This document shows, piece after piece, positions 1 through 7,605 of a stretch of 64,000 bases of DNA. How positions within the stretch are numbered: the first letter of the stretch is position 1; each line of letters starts with the position of its first letter. Origin of the DNA: Lysobacter solisilvae (GTDB lineage: Bacteria; Pseudomonadota; Gammaproteobacteria; Xanthomonadales; Xanthomonadaceae); the NCBI RefSeq assembly GCF_016613535.2, contig NZ_CP071518.1:2790001-2854000 (forward strand). Reading direction: 5' to 3'. The notes below the pieces were generated by a model. It worked only from the letters and a program-made list of their open reading frames with translations. It was not told the DNA's origin and did not search any database. The position numbers and the translations under genes are program-made.

Positions 1-493
1 CGACGCGATCCTGGTCATATCGCGCCTCGGCCGGGCGGAGATCCGGCACGAGCCGGTGGACCTGAGCAGGATCGCCGTGGAGGTGCTGGACGAGCTGCGC
101 ATGGGCGACCGTGATCGCGTGGTCGAGGTGCGCATCGCGCCCGGGCTGGAGGCCAATGGCGACGCGACGCTGCTGCGCAACCTGCTGGGCAACCTGCTGG
201 GCAACGCGTGGAAGTTCACCCGCGACCGCGAGCACGCGGTCATCGAATTCGCGTCGGTCTCCCACCCGACGGGAGAGCGCGAGTATTACGTGCGCGACAA
301 CGGGGCCGGATTCGCCCAGGCGTACTCCGACAAACTGTTCCGGCCGTTCCAGCGCCTGCATTCGCCCAGCGATTTCGCCGGCCATGGCATCGGGCTGGCG
401 TCGGTGAAGCGCATCATCGAGCGGCACGGCGGGTCGATCCGCGCCGAGGGCCGCGAAGGGGAGGGCGCGGTGTTCTACTTCACGCTGCCCTAG
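1..493 (+). CDS. Sensor histidine kinase, C-terminal part only (5' end outside window)
   Basis: This is the C-terminal end of a membrane or PAS-linked sensor histidine kinase. The reading frame is open from base 2 with no start codon in view. The visible part begins at the end of the dimerisation helix (ISRLGRAEI) and continues through the whole ATP-binding domain. The N-box is LLRNLLGNLLGNAWKFT, the G1 box is VRDNGAGF, the F-box region is LFRPFQRLH, and the G2 box is GHGIGLASVKRIIERHGG. The end, GEGAVFYFTLP, is typical of HATPase_c domains. The sensor region and phospho-accepting His lie upstream of the window, so the signal and partner regulator cannot be named. The F-box style resembles bacteriophytochrome-like and PAS-type kinases, which is inference. 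It ends with TAG. Confidence 0.9.
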   Translation, partial: DAILVISRLGRAEIRHEPVDLSRIAVEVLDELRMGDRDRVVEVRIAPGLEANGDATLLRNLLGNLLGNAWKFTRDREHAVIEFASVSHPTGEREYYVRDNGAGFAQAYSDKLFRPFQRLHSPSDFAGHGIGLASVKRIIERHGGSIRAEGREGEGAVFYFTLP

Positions 494-529
494 GCACGCA
501 CGGGCGTGGCCCGTGCCCGTGTACCGGGT

Positions 530-1039
530 TCACGCGTCCTTGTTGTGGCGACGCATCACGCGTTGCTTCTCGCGGTCCCAGTCGCGTTCCTTGCTCGCCT
601 CGCGCTTGTCGTGCGACTGCTTGCCCTTGGCCAGGGCGACTTCGGCCTTGACCTTGTTGCCTTTCCAGTACAGCGCCGTGGGCACCACGGTGTAGCTGTC
701 GCGCTGCACGCGGCCGATCAGGGTGTCGATTTCGCGCCGGTGCAACAGCAGCTTGCGGCTGCGGCGGTCGTTGGTCACCACATGGGTCGAGGCGGAGATC
801 AGCGGGGTGATCTGCGCACCCACCAGGAACATCTCGCCCTTGAGCACCACCGCGTAGGCCTCGGTGATGTTGGCCCGCCCGGCGCGGATGGCCTTGAGTT
901 CCCAGCCTTCCAGCGACAGGCCCGCCTCGAAGCGGTCCTCCAGGTGGTATTCGTGGCGTGAGCGCTTGTTCAGGGCAATCGTCCCGCCGGCGCCCTTTCC
1001 TTTATCCTTGCCTGTCTTGCTGCTTGAATTCTTTGCCAT
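530..1039 (-). CDS. smpB: SsrA-binding protein SmpB
   Basis: SmpB binds the tRNA-like domain of tmRNA and brings it to stalled ribosomes for trans-translation. The 169-residue product has the family's oligonucleotide-binding barrel, including IALNKRSRHEYHLEDRFEAG, LEGWELKAIRAGRANI and RSRKLLLHRREI. Its lysine/arginine-rich C-terminal tail (KREASKERDWDREKQRVMRR) is the part that enters the decoding centre. The frame stays open for over 800 bases upstream, but that stretch is antisense to ratA and rnfH. The chosen ATG at 1037-1039 gives the conserved MAKN... start and the usual family length. The gene is divergent from ratA, with only 48 bases between the two starts, the same neighbour relation as E. 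coli smpB-ratA. Confidence 0.97.
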   Translation of the reverse strand: MAKNSSSKTGKDKGKGAGGTIALNKRSRHEYHLEDRFEAGLSLEGWELKAIRAGRANITEAYAVVLKGEMFLVGAQITPLISASTHVVTNDRRSRKLLLHRREIDTLIGRVQRDSYTVVPTALYWKGNKVKAEVALAKGKQSHDKREASKERDWDREKQRVMRRHNKDA

Positions 1040-1087
1040 CGCGTCATTGTCGCCGATGCCACGGCTGCGTGCGAACCGGTCCCGCCC

Positions 1088-1528
1088 ATGCCCACGATCC
1101 GCCGCTCCGCCCTGGTCGAACACTCCGCCGCGCGCATGTTCGCGCTGGTCAACGACGTGGCCGCCTACCCGCGGCGGTTCGACTGGTGCGAGCAGGCGCA
1201 GGTGCTGGAGGCTGACGACACCCACATGGTGGCCCGGCTCGACCTGGGCCTGGGCGCGCTGCGGACCTGGTTCACCACGCACAACGCGCTGAGCCCGCCG
1301 CACCACATCGACCTGAAGCTGGTCGATGGGCCATTCCGCCGGCTGTCGGGGCGCTGGGAGTTCCACGCCCTGGACGAGTCGGCGTGCAAGGTGACCCTCA
1401 CCCTGGAGTTCGAGCCGTCGATGAAGCTGCTGGGGCCGGCGTTCGCGCTGGGTTTCCAGAGCCTGGCCGACCGGATGGTCGACGATTTCGTGAAGGTGGC
1501 CGATTCCCCCGAGGAAACCACGCCATGA
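1088..1528 (+). CDS. ratA: RatA / COQ10-like START-domain protein
   Basis: This is a 146-residue polyketide-cyclase/START-fold protein of the RatA (YfjG)/COQ10 family. In E. coli RatA is described as binding 50S subunits and blocking subunit joining. The eukaryotic relative Coq10 binds ubiquinone, so either role is possible here. Family features are the opening TIRRSALVEHSAARMFALVN, the DVAAYPRRFDWC segment, FTTHNALSPPHHIDLKLVDGPFRRL, and the C-terminal amphipathic helix around ALGFQSLADRMVDDFVKVA. Its stop overlaps the start of rnfH (ATGA), so the two are probably translationally coupled. The divergent smpB gene next to it supports the name. Confidence 0.93.
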   Translation: MPTIRRSALVEHSAARMFALVNDVAAYPRRFDWCEQAQVLEADDTHMVARLDLGLGALRTWFTTHNALSPPHHIDLKLVDGPFRRLSGRWEFHALDESACKVTLTLEFEPSMKLLGPAFALGFQSLADRMVDDFVKVADSPEETTP

Positions 1529-1800
1529 AGGTCCAGCTGCTGCGCGCCTCGCCGCGACGCTTCGACGAAGTGTGGCTGGACCTGCCCCAAGGCGCCCGCG
1601 TCGCCGATGCCCTGGTGGCGGCCGGCTGGAGTGACGACCCGGAAGTGGTCGGCCATGCGGTCTTCGGCCAGCGCGTGGACCGGGCCAGCGTGCTGCACGA
1701 GGGCGACCGGCTGGAACTGCTGCGGCCGCTGCAGGCCGATCCCAAGCAGGCCCGCCGCGAGCGCGTCGAGGAAGCGCGGCGCACGCAGGGCAGGCGATAG
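1525..1800 (+). CDS. rnfH: RnfH-family (RatB) ubiquitin-like protein
   Basis: This is a small 91-residue beta-grasp protein of the RnfH/UPF0125 family, the usual partner gene of ratA. Its biochemical role is not established. Characteristic parts are the N-terminal strand VQLLRASPRRFDEVWLDLP, the segment GARVADALVAAGW, and the motif GHAVFGQRVDRASVLHEGDRLELLRPLQADPK, which matches the family's conserved end. The ATG at 1525 overlaps the ratA stop by four bases. The tail is rich in Arg (ARRERVEEARRTQGRR). A strong bidirectional terminator follows at 1871-1897, separating it from the convergent bamE. Confidence 0.92.
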   Translation: MKVQLLRASPRRFDEVWLDLPQGARVADALVAAGWSDDPEVVGHAVFGQRVDRASVLHEGDRLELLRPLQADPKQARRERVEEARRTQGRR

Positions 1801-1870
1801 CAGACCGGCGAAAGCGGGCGGCGAAAGCGGGCAGGATCGGGCAGGGATCGCGCGGCGGCCGCACAAACAA

Positions 1871-1897
1871 AAACGGAGCCCGAGGGCTCCGTTTTTT
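1871..1897. terminator. Bidirectional intrinsic terminator between rnfH and bamE
   Basis: A perfect 8-bp stem, ACGGAGCC at 1873-1880 paired with GGCTCCGT at 1885-1892, closes a 4-base loop. It is flanked by an A-run on the left and a T-run on the right, so it can stop transcription of both convergent genes. Confidence 0.9.
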
Positions 1898-1915
1898 CCT
1901 GCAGCGCGGGCCGGA

Positions 1916-2311
1916 TCAGCGGCCGCGCTTCTTGTCCTTGTCCTTGGCCAGGTTGCGCCCGAACTGCCGCGGCGCGGACTTGGCCAGCGCCTCGTCCTGC
2001 TCGGGGAAGTAGTCGCCTTCCCAGCGGGCCAGGCCTTCGCCCTCGAAGTACACCGTGAGGTTCTTGATCTCGGTATGGCCGGTGCGTCCGGTGCGCTGGG
2101 TGGCGGTGTAGTCCCAGCGATCGTGGTGGAACGGATCGGAGATCGACGGCGTGCCCAGCAGCAGCATCACCTGCTGCCGGCTCATGCCCGCCTGGAGCTG
2201 GTCGACGTTCGACTTCTCAAGTAGGTTGCCCTCGTAGATGGGCTGCTTGTAGAGGATGCCGCAACCGGCGGTGAGCAGGGCAAGGCAGGAGATGAGCAGA
2301 AGCTTTCGCAT
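1916..2311 (-). CDS. bamE: Outer-membrane assembly lipoprotein BamE (SmpA/OmlA)
   Basis: BamE is a lipoprotein subunit of the BAM complex that inserts beta-barrel proteins into the outer membrane. The 131-residue precursor has a lipoprotein signal peptide, MRKLLLISCLALLTAGC, with lipobox LTAGC and Cys17 as the lipidated residue. The fold's conserved segments follow: LEKSNVDQLQAGMSRQQVMLLLGTP, then DRWDYTATQRT and IKNLTVYFEGEGLARWEGDY. The C-terminus is a highly charged KDKDKKRGR tail. It is divergent from fur, an arrangement known in Xanthomonas, where this gene is called omlA. Confidence 0.96.
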   Translation of the reverse strand: MRKLLLISCLALLTAGCGILYKQPIYEGNLLEKSNVDQLQAGMSRQQVMLLLGTPSISDPFHHDRWDYTATQRTGRTGHTEIKNLTVYFEGEGLARWEGDYFPEQDEALAKSAPRQFGRNLAKDKDKKRGR

Positions 2312-2351
2312 GGGGTTTTCGCGACTGGCGGGACGGCCGGATCAGTCGCCG

Positions 2352-2361
2352 ATGATACACT
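2352..2361. promoter_or_regulatory. Candidate overlapping divergent -10 elements for bamE and fur
   Basis: On the minus strand 2352-2357 reads TATCAT, five of six matches to the -10 consensus, pointing to bamE. On the plus strand 2356-2361 reads TACACT, pointing to fur. No convincing -35 is seen for either. Overlapping divergent promoters fit what is known of the omlA/fur pair in Xanthomonas, but here this is inference from short matches. Confidence 0.35.
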
Positions 2362-2497
2362 GAACCCATTGCAGCGCGGCTTGGCCGCGCCCGCGTTCAT
2401 TCACCATTGCGGGCGCCCCGGACTGCGCGCCAGGCCGTGCCGCAGTTGGCGGAACGACGGCCGCGGCCGGTTCGACGCCCGCGTCATGGGAGCTTCA

Positions 2498-2899
2498 ATG
2501 GAATCGCAAGACCTCCGCAACGCTGGTCTGAAAGTCACCCATCCGCGCCTGCGGATCCTGGAACTGCTCGAACAGGCCAAGCCCCGGCACATGACGGCCG
2601 AGGACATCTACCGACACCTGCTCGAGCACGGCGAAGACATCGGCCTGGCCACGGTCTATCGCGTCCTGACCCAGTTCGAGGCGGCGGGCCTGGTGCTCAA
2701 GCACAACTTCGAGGCCGGCCAGTCGGTGTACGAACTGGACCGCGGACACCACCACGACCACATGGTCGACATCGACAGCGGCAGGATCACCGAGTTCGAG
2801 AGCCCCGAGATCGAGGAACTGCAGCGCAAGATCGCCGCGGCCCACGGGTACGACATCGAGGAGCACTCGCTCGTGCTGTACGTGAGGAAGAAGAAGTAG
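2498..2899 (+). CDS. fur: Ferric uptake regulator Fur (cysteine-free)
   Basis: Fur is an iron-responsive dimeric repressor. The 133-residue protein has the winged-helix DNA-binding half (LKVTHPRLRILELLE, AEDIYRHLLEHGEDIGLATVYRVLTQFEAAGLV) and the metal-binding hinge and dimer half (ELDRGHHHDHMVDIDSG, IEEHSLVLYVRKKK). It contains no cysteine at all. The CxxC pairs that hold structural zinc in E. coli Fur are replaced by MVDID around residues 93-97, as in other xanthomonad Fur proteins. The regulatory His/Glu ligands are kept. The start at ATG 2498 has GGGAG five bases upstream; an in-frame ATG at 2486 would add four residues. It is convergent with recN. Confidence 0.96.
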   Translation: MESQDLRNAGLKVTHPRLRILELLEQAKPRHMTAEDIYRHLLEHGEDIGLATVYRVLTQFEAAGLVLKHNFEAGQSVYELDRGHHHDHMVDIDSGRITEFESPEIEELQRKIAAAHGYDIEEHSLVLYVRKKK

Positions 2900-2908
2900 C
2901 AGCAGCCG

Positions 2909-2934
2909 GGGCGCGCCGATAACGGAGCGCGCCC
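2909..2934. repeat. Inverted repeat after fur
   Basis: GGGCGCGC at 2909-2916 pairs with GCGCGCCC at 2927-2934 around a 10-base loop. There is no T-run, so it may be a weak terminator or a message-stabilising hairpin between the convergent fur and recN genes. Confidence 0.5.
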
Positions 2935-3047
2935 GCCAGCGCGTTGCAGTCACTGATGCTCCTGCCTGCCCGGACAGTGTCGCCTCATGCACTGCCCTGG
3001 ATCGTCCGGTCCCTGTCCCGATGCCGGCGCTCCCCGCGCTCGGGTCG

Positions 3048-4715
3048 TTACTCCACGTCCGCCAGCAGGCGCTTTGCAGCCGCACGCGCCTCGCGCGTCA
3101 TCTCCACGCCGCCGAGCATCCGCGCCAGTTCTTCCTCACGCTGCTTCGCATCCAGCCGCGTGACGGCGCTCTGGGTCACGCCCTGGCTGGCGGCCTTGCT
3201 CACCCGGTAATGCGCGTGGCCCTGCGCCGCGACCTGCGGCAGGTGGGTGACGCACAGCACCTGGCGCGAAGCGCCCAGCGCCCGCAGTTTCTGCCCCACG
3301 ATCTCGGCCACGCCGCCGCCGATGCCCGAATCGACCTCGTCGAAGACCATCGTCGGCACGGCGTCCAGGCCCAGCGCGGCCACTTCTATCGCCAGCGAAA
3401 TGCGCGACAGCTCGCCGCCGGATGCGACCTTGCGCAGGGGCCGCGCGGGTTGGCCGGGATTGGCGGCCACCAGGAATTCGACGCGCTCGCCGCCCTGCGG
3501 GTCCGGCCGCTCGGTTTCGATGGGTTCGAAAGCCACCTCGAAGCGTCCCCCGCCCATGCCCAGTTCGCCGATGAGGGCGCTGGTGGCGTCCGAAAGCGAG
3601 GCGCCCGCGCTGCGCCGGACCGCGCCCAGGGCATCGGCTGCCGTGCGCCAGCGGCCGCGCGCCTGGGCGATCTCGCCGTCCAGGCCGGCCAGGCGTGCAT
3701 CGGCGCCCCGCAGCGTGTCCAGTTCGGTGGCGATCGTGTCGCGTTGTTCGGCCAGCTGCTCGGGCGGGACGCGGTGCTTGCGCGAGAGTTCGTGGATGCG
3801 GCCCAGGCGGCGCTCGAGGACGGCGAACGCGTCCGGGTCGACTTCCAGGTCGCTGCGCACGCGATCGAGCAGCGACAACGCCTCGTCGATCTGGATGGCG
3901 GCGTTGTCGAGCATGCCGTCGACTTCGCCCAGGCGGGGCTCGTGTTCGGCCACGTGCTGCAGCTCGCTGCGGACCTGGTTGAGCGCGCTGGACAGCGAAG
4001 GGCCCTCGTCCCCGCCCAGGCGGGTGAAAGCGCCCTCGCAGGCGGCGATCAGCGCCGCGGCGTGCGCGTGCCGGCGGTGGTCGGCGTTCAACTTGCCCAG
4101 CGATTCGGGTTCCAGCGTTTCGCGGTCCAGTTCGTCGAACTGGTGCTGCAGCCAGCCCATCCGATCGGTGACGTCGCCCTTGGCGAGCAGGGCTTCGCGT
4201 TCGCGCAGCAGGGACGCCCACTGGTGGGCCGCCTGTTCCACCGCGGCGCGCTGCGGTTCGCAACGGGCGTAGGCGTCCAGCAGGCTGAGCTGGCTGGCGC
4301 GGGTCAGCAGCGCCTGGTGCTCGTGCTGCCCGTGGATTTCCACCAGCAGGCCGGCCAGGTCGGTCAGCTGGGCCACCGTGACGGGGCGACCGTTGATCCA
4401 CGCCCGCGAACCGCCGTCGGCGCGCACCACGCGCCGGACCTGGCAGTCGTTGTCTTCGTCCAGTTCGTTCTCGCGCAGCCATGCGCGCGCCGGCGATGCA
4501 TCGTCCAGCACGAACTGCGCGGTGAGCTCCGCCCGCTGGGCGCCATGCCGCACCGCGCCGCTGTCCGCGCGCAGCCCGGACAGCAGCCCGAGGGCGTCGA
4601 CCAGCAGCGACTTGCCCGCGCCGGTCTCGCCGGAAATGACGGTCAGTCCGGGGCCGAAGTCCAGCTCTGCGCTGCTGACGACGGCGAAATCCTTGATGGC
4701 GAGGTGGGCGAGCAT
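3048..4715 (-). CDS. recN: DNA repair protein RecN
   Basis: RecN is an SMC-like ATPase used in recombinational repair of double-strand breaks. The 555-residue product opens MLAHLAIKDFAVVSSAELDF and has the Walker A motif GETGAGKS near residue 35. It has the RecN Q-loop region IHGQHEHQALL, a long charged middle predicted as coiled coil, and a C-terminal lobe with the signature ASGGELSRISLAIE and Walker B TMVFDEVDSGIGG. The frame continues upstream past 4715, but MLAHLAI... is the family's usual start and the extra residues are low-complexity translation of intergenic DNA. CACAAT lies eight bases before the start on the minus strand as a possible -10. No LexA box was recognised. Confidence 0.96.
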   Translation of the reverse strand: MLAHLAIKDFAVVSSAELDFGPGLTVISGETGAGKSLLVDALGLLSGLRADSGAVRHGAQRAELTAQFVLDDASPARAWLRENELDEDNDCQVRRVVRADGGSRAWINGRPVTVAQLTDLAGLLVEIHGQHEHQALLTRASQLSLLDAYARCEPQRAAVEQAAHQWASLLREREALLAKGDVTDRMGWLQHQFDELDRETLEPESLGKLNADHRRHAHAAALIAACEGAFTRLGGDEGPSLSSALNQVRSELQHVAEHEPRLGEVDGMLDNAAIQIDEALSLLDRVRSDLEVDPDAFAVLERRLGRIHELSRKHRVPPEQLAEQRDTIATELDTLRGADARLAGLDGEIAQARGRWRTAADALGAVRRSAGASLSDATSALIGELGMGGGRFEVAFEPIETERPDPQGGERVEFLVAANPGQPARPLRKVASGGELSRISLAIEVAALGLDAVPTMVFDEVDSGIGGGVAEIVGQKLRALGASRQVLCVTHLPQVAAQGHAHYRVSKAASQGVTQSAVTRLDAKQREEELARMLGGVEMTREARAAAKRLLADVE

Positions 4716-4963
4716 AGGGGCGGATTGTGCCTTGGCCGGTGCGGCCGGAGTAGCCGGGAGAGTTTGCCGGTGGGGCGCGATGGCGCGCAGCCTCGCGTGG
4801 GGCCGTCTCACGGGGCGATACGGCGGCCCGCCGCATGGCTTCGCGCCGCAGGCTGGCAGACGACGACAGATCCTCGCTCTCCCCCGAAGGTTCCGGAGCG
4901 CTTCCGGGGGCGCACCTGTCATCCAGGGACCTCGCTTCAGAGTCAGCCGCTAGCCCTCCCGCA

Positions 4964-5269
4964 GTTTCCGGAAGGCAATCCGTATTCCCCCAAGGTGCTT
5001 TCGCCTTCGCGGAGACGATTCCGGCTTCCGGAAGGCCGTGGCGGATTCCGGAAGGCCGAAACGGTATTCCCGAAGACCGTTTTTGCCTTCGCGAATACGA
5101 ATTCCGGCTTCCGGAAGGCTGTGGCGGATTCCGGAAGGCCGAAACGGTATTCCCGAAGACCGTTTTTGCCTTCGCGAATACCAATTCCGGCTTCCGGAAG
5201 GCTGTGGCGGATTCCCGAAGGCCGAATCGGTATTCCCGAAGACCGTTTTTGCCTTCGCGAAGACGAATT
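4964..5269. repeat. 83-bp tandem repeat array (3 full copies plus one degraded copy)
   Basis: Copies lie at 5021-5103, 5104-5186 and 5187-5269, and a degraded partial copy at 4964-5020. Each starts CCGGCTTCCGGAAGG and contains a second TTCCGGAAGG and the near-palindrome CGGTATTCCCGAAGACCG. The three full copies differ at only a few positions. The period is not a multiple of three, and reading frames stay open on both strands because of base composition, so the array is not coding. It runs directly into the 20-bp array. With that array and its flanks it fills the 933-bp gap between recN and hrcA, where no gene is seen. Confidence 0.95.
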
Positions 5270-5450
5270 CCGGCTTCCGGAAGGCTGTGGAGGACTCCGG
5301 AAGGCTGTGGAGGACTCCGGAAGGCTGTGGAGGACTCCGGAAGGCTGCGGAGGATTCCGGAAGGCTGTGGAGCATTCCGGAAGGCCGTGGAGCATTCCGG
5401 AAGGCCGTGGAGGATTCCGGAAGGCCGTGGAGCATTCCGGAAGGCCGTAC
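5270..5450. repeat. 20-bp tandem repeat array with TCCGGA palindrome (about 8 copies)
   Basis: The unit is AAGGCYGTGGAGSAYTCCGG and repeats at exact 20-bp steps from 5281 to 5440, with partial ends. It looks like an amplified form of the first 20 bp of the 83-bp unit. Each junction forms the palindrome TTCCGGAA or CTCCGGAA. The array ends about 200 bp before hrcA. There are no unique spacers, so it is not a CRISPR. Confidence 0.95.
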
Positions 5451-5648
5451 CGATATGCCCTGGGCGCGGCCCGCCTGCGCGGCGGGCGGGGTTCGGCAGA
5501 TCGCCGGGCTCCCGAAGCTGCGGTGTCCTGGCGCGCCCGTGCGCGGCGTTCAGGCGAACGCCCCTGGAAGGCTGAAGCAGCCATTCCGGTCCGTCCCGGC
5601 GGCCGCGCCGTCCTTGCACCCGGCTGTCCCGGCCCGTATATCCACCGC

Positions 5649-6701
5649 ATGGCCCGCCATCCCGCCGACATCGCCAACCTCGACCCGCGGGCCCGCCACC
5701 TGCTGCGGACGCTCATCGGCCGCTACATCCAGAGTGGTGAACCGGTCGGGTCGCAGACGCTGGCCCGCCATGCCGGCCTGGATGTCAGCCCCGCGACCAT
5801 CCGCAACATCCTGTCGGACCTGGAGGAGATCGGGCTGCTCAGCGCCCCGCACGCCTCAGCCGGGCGCATCCCCACCGCCCAGGGCTACCGGCTGTTCGTC
5901 GATTCCCTGCTGCAGGTCCGGCCGCTGCCGGAGGGCGAGATGACCCGGCTGCGCAACGAACTGCCGGCCGGGTCGGGCATCCAGTCCCTGCTGGGCAATG
6001 CCTCCGAACTGTTGTCGGCGATGACCCATTTCGTCGGCGTGGTGAGCGTGCCGCGCCGCGAGCAGTTCGCGTTCCGCCGGATCGAGTTCGTGCCGATCGA
6101 CGGGCTGCGCGTGCTGGCCATCCTGGTGTTCGCCGACAACGAAGTGCAGAACCGCATCATCCAGACGCGGCGCCCCTTCGATGCGGGCGAGCTCGAACGG
6201 GTGGGCAACTACCTCAACACCCATTTCGCCGGCCGCACCGTGGCCGACATCCGGGCCCACCTGGTGCGCGAACTGCGCAACGCCCGCGACGAGATGGACG
6301 TGCTGCTGTCCCAGTCGATGGAGCTGGCCGAGCAGGTGCTCGCGCCCACGCACGACGACATGGTGCTGGCCGGCCAGACCCGCCTGATGGGCGTGCAGGA
6401 CCTGGCCGACGTGGACCGGCTGCGCGAGCTGTTCGAGGCCTTCGCCCGCAAGCGCGAGATCCTCCAGCTGCTCGAGCGGACGGTGCGCGCCCCGGGCGTG
6501 CGCATCTTCATCGGAGAGGAAACCGGGCTCGCCCCGCTGGAAGGCATGTCGCTGGTCAGCGCGCCCTATACCGCCGGCGGACAGGTGCTGGGCGTGCTGG
6601 GCGTCATCGGCCCCTCGCGCATGGCCTACGAGCGGGTGATCCCGGTGGTGCAGGCCGCGGCCCAGGCGCTGGGTGCGGCGATCCAGCCGGACCCGACCTG
6701 A
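5649..6701 (+). CDS. hrcA: Heat-inducible transcription repressor HrcA
   Basis: HrcA represses chaperone genes by binding CIRCE operators and is itself kept active by GroEL. The 350-residue protein has an N-terminal winged helix (LLRTLIGRYIQSGEPVGSQTL, VSPATIRNILSDLEEIGLL, ASAGRIPTAQGYRLFVDSLL), a GAF-like middle, and the C-terminal conserved GPSRMAYERVIPVVQAAAQ. ATG 5649 is chosen because it gives the standard N-terminus; the frame is open far upstream through the repeat array. A possible promoter, TTGCAC (5614-5619), 17 bases, TATATC (5637-5642), lies so close that the message could start at the ATG. No CIRCE sequence was recognised near hrcA, grpE or dnaK. Confidence 0.95.
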   Translation: MARHPADIANLDPRARHLLRTLIGRYIQSGEPVGSQTLARHAGLDVSPATIRNILSDLEEIGLLSAPHASAGRIPTAQGYRLFVDSLLQVRPLPEGEMTRLRNELPAGSGIQSLLGNASELLSAMTHFVGVVSVPRREQFAFRRIEFVPIDGLRVLAILVFADNEVQNRIIQTRRPFDAGELERVGNYLNTHFAGRTVADIRAHLVRELRNARDEMDVLLSQSMELAEQVLAPTHDDMVLAGQTRLMGVQDLADVDRLRELFEAFARKREILQLLERTVRAPGVRIFIGEETGLAPLEGMSLVSAPYTAGGQVLGVLGVIGPSRMAYERVIPVVQAAAQALGAAIQPDPT

Positions 6702-6705
6702 GCCG

Positions 6706-6826
6706 GGCACGATCCGGTACGGCAGCATTCGCCGGGCGAGATCCTCTCGGCACCGCCGGCATGACCCGGCACGACCCGGCACGATCCTGTCGGCACGATC
6801 CGGCCCTGCACGATCGGGCCCGGCAT
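6706..6826. repeat. Degenerate short repeats (GGCACGATCC family) after hrcA
   Basis: The gap between hrcA and grpE holds several copies of a 10-mer close to GGCACGATCC, the clearest at 6706-6715 and twice between about 6775 and 6805, with variants such as GGCACGACCC and TGCACGATCG. No gene is seen in the gap; it is followed by the grpE heat-shock promoter. Confidence 0.6.
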
Positions 6827-6883
6827 GCCGCCGGCTGCTTCCGGCCGGCCGCGCCGTGATCCGGGCTGATCGCAGGCGGACAG

Positions 6884-6911
6884 TTGAAAGCGCTCGGGGC
6901 GGGCCCCATAC
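6884..6911 (+). promoter_or_regulatory. Sigma-32-type heat-shock promoter for grpE
   Basis: TTGAAA at 6884-6889, a 14-base spacer, then CCCCATAC at 6904-6911. The sigma-32 consensus is CTTGAAA, 13-14 bases, CCCCATNT, so only the last -10 base departs. The expected start of transcription is near 6918, about 38 bases before the grpE ATG. Confidence 0.75.
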
Positions 6912-6955
6912 GGGCTGGGTTGCGAAACCCTCGCGTAAGGACGAGCCCGCCCACG

Positions 6956-7465
6956 ATGACCACCGAACCGATCCAGGACCCCTCCGAAGCGACCGCCGAG
7001 CAGGAGGCCAACCCCCTGCAGGCGCAGCTCGACGCGGCCCTCGCCGAACTCGAACAGCTCCGTAATGAATCGCTGCGCGAGCGCGCCGAACTCGACAACC
7101 AGCGCAAGCGCCTGGCCCGCGACATCGAGATGGCCCGCAAGTTCGCCAACGAGCGCCTGCTCGGCGCGCTGCTGCCCGTCATCGACAGCCTGGAAGCCGG
7201 CCTGGCCGTGCAGGGCGACACCGCCGCGCACCTGCGCGAAGGCATGGAGCTGACGATGCGCCAGCTGCTCAAGGTCGCCGGCGACAACGGCCTGGTGATG
7301 GTCGACCCGGTCGGCCAGCCCTTCAATCCCGACCACCACCAGGCCATGAGCATGGTCGACAGCCCGAGCCACGCCCCGGGCCAGGTCGTCCAGGTCTACC
7401 AGAAGGGCTGGCTGCTCAATGACCGGCTGTTGCGGCCGGCGCTGGTGACCGTCCGCGGGGACTGA
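6956..7465 (+). CDS. grpE: Nucleotide exchange factor GrpE
   Basis: GrpE releases ADP from DnaK to reset the chaperone cycle. The 169-residue protein has an acidic, disordered N-terminus, a long coiled-coil helix (about residues 20-75, including [20 protein letters not shown] and [20 protein letters not shown]), a four-helix bundle, and the C-terminal beta-wing [19 protein letters not shown] 6956 (MTTEPIQ...) is preceded by AAGGACGAG. An in-frame start at 6884 would lie on the promoter's -35 and is rejected. It is followed by dnaK after 140 bases that include a second heat-shock promoter. Confidence 0.96.
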   Translation: MTTEPIQDPSEATAEQEANPLQAQLDAALAELEQLRNESLRERAELDNQRKRLARDIEMARKFANERLLGALLPVIDSLEAGLAVQGDTAAHLREGMELTMRQLLKVAGDNGLVMVDPVGQPFNPDHHQAMSMVDSPSHAPGQVVQVYQKGWLLNDRLLRPALVTVRGD

Positions 7466-7506
7466 GCCGGCGGCTGAAGCCGGGGCAGGCGCCGCACGCC
7501 GGACGC

Positions 7507-7533
7507 TTGAACTACCCGGCCGCGACCCCAGAT
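7507..7533 (+). promoter_or_regulatory. Sigma-32-type heat-shock promoter for dnaK
   Basis: TTGAAC at 7507-7512 (preceded by C), a 13-base spacer, then CCCCAGAT at 7526-7533. Each element has one mismatch to the sigma-32 consensus. It would start transcription near 7540, some 66 bases before the dnaK ATG, giving dnaK its own promoter in addition to read-through from grpE. Confidence 0.65.
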
Positions 7534-7605
7534 AGCGCTCAGGCGGTCACGACCGCAGCACGACACACCAGCTCACGCACACAAGATTCGCAAGAGGATT
7601 CCACC

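Noticed and set aside
1040-1870. N-terminal extension of smpB (frame open to 1870 on the minus strand)
   Set aside because: It is antisense to ratA and rnfH; the conserved SmpB start is at 1039.
4964-5450. Possible CRISPR array (regular 20-bp repeats)
   Set aside because: Units are contiguous with no unique spacers, and no cas genes are near.
3021-5648. Very long plus-strand frame upstream of hrcA, apparently one 1226-residue protein
   Set aside because: It is antisense to recN and runs through the repeat array; only the part from ATG 5649 matches a protein family.
5451-7605. CIRCE operator for HrcA
   Set aside because: No TTAGCACTC-N9-GAGTGCTAA-like sequence was found before hrcA, grpE or dnaK.
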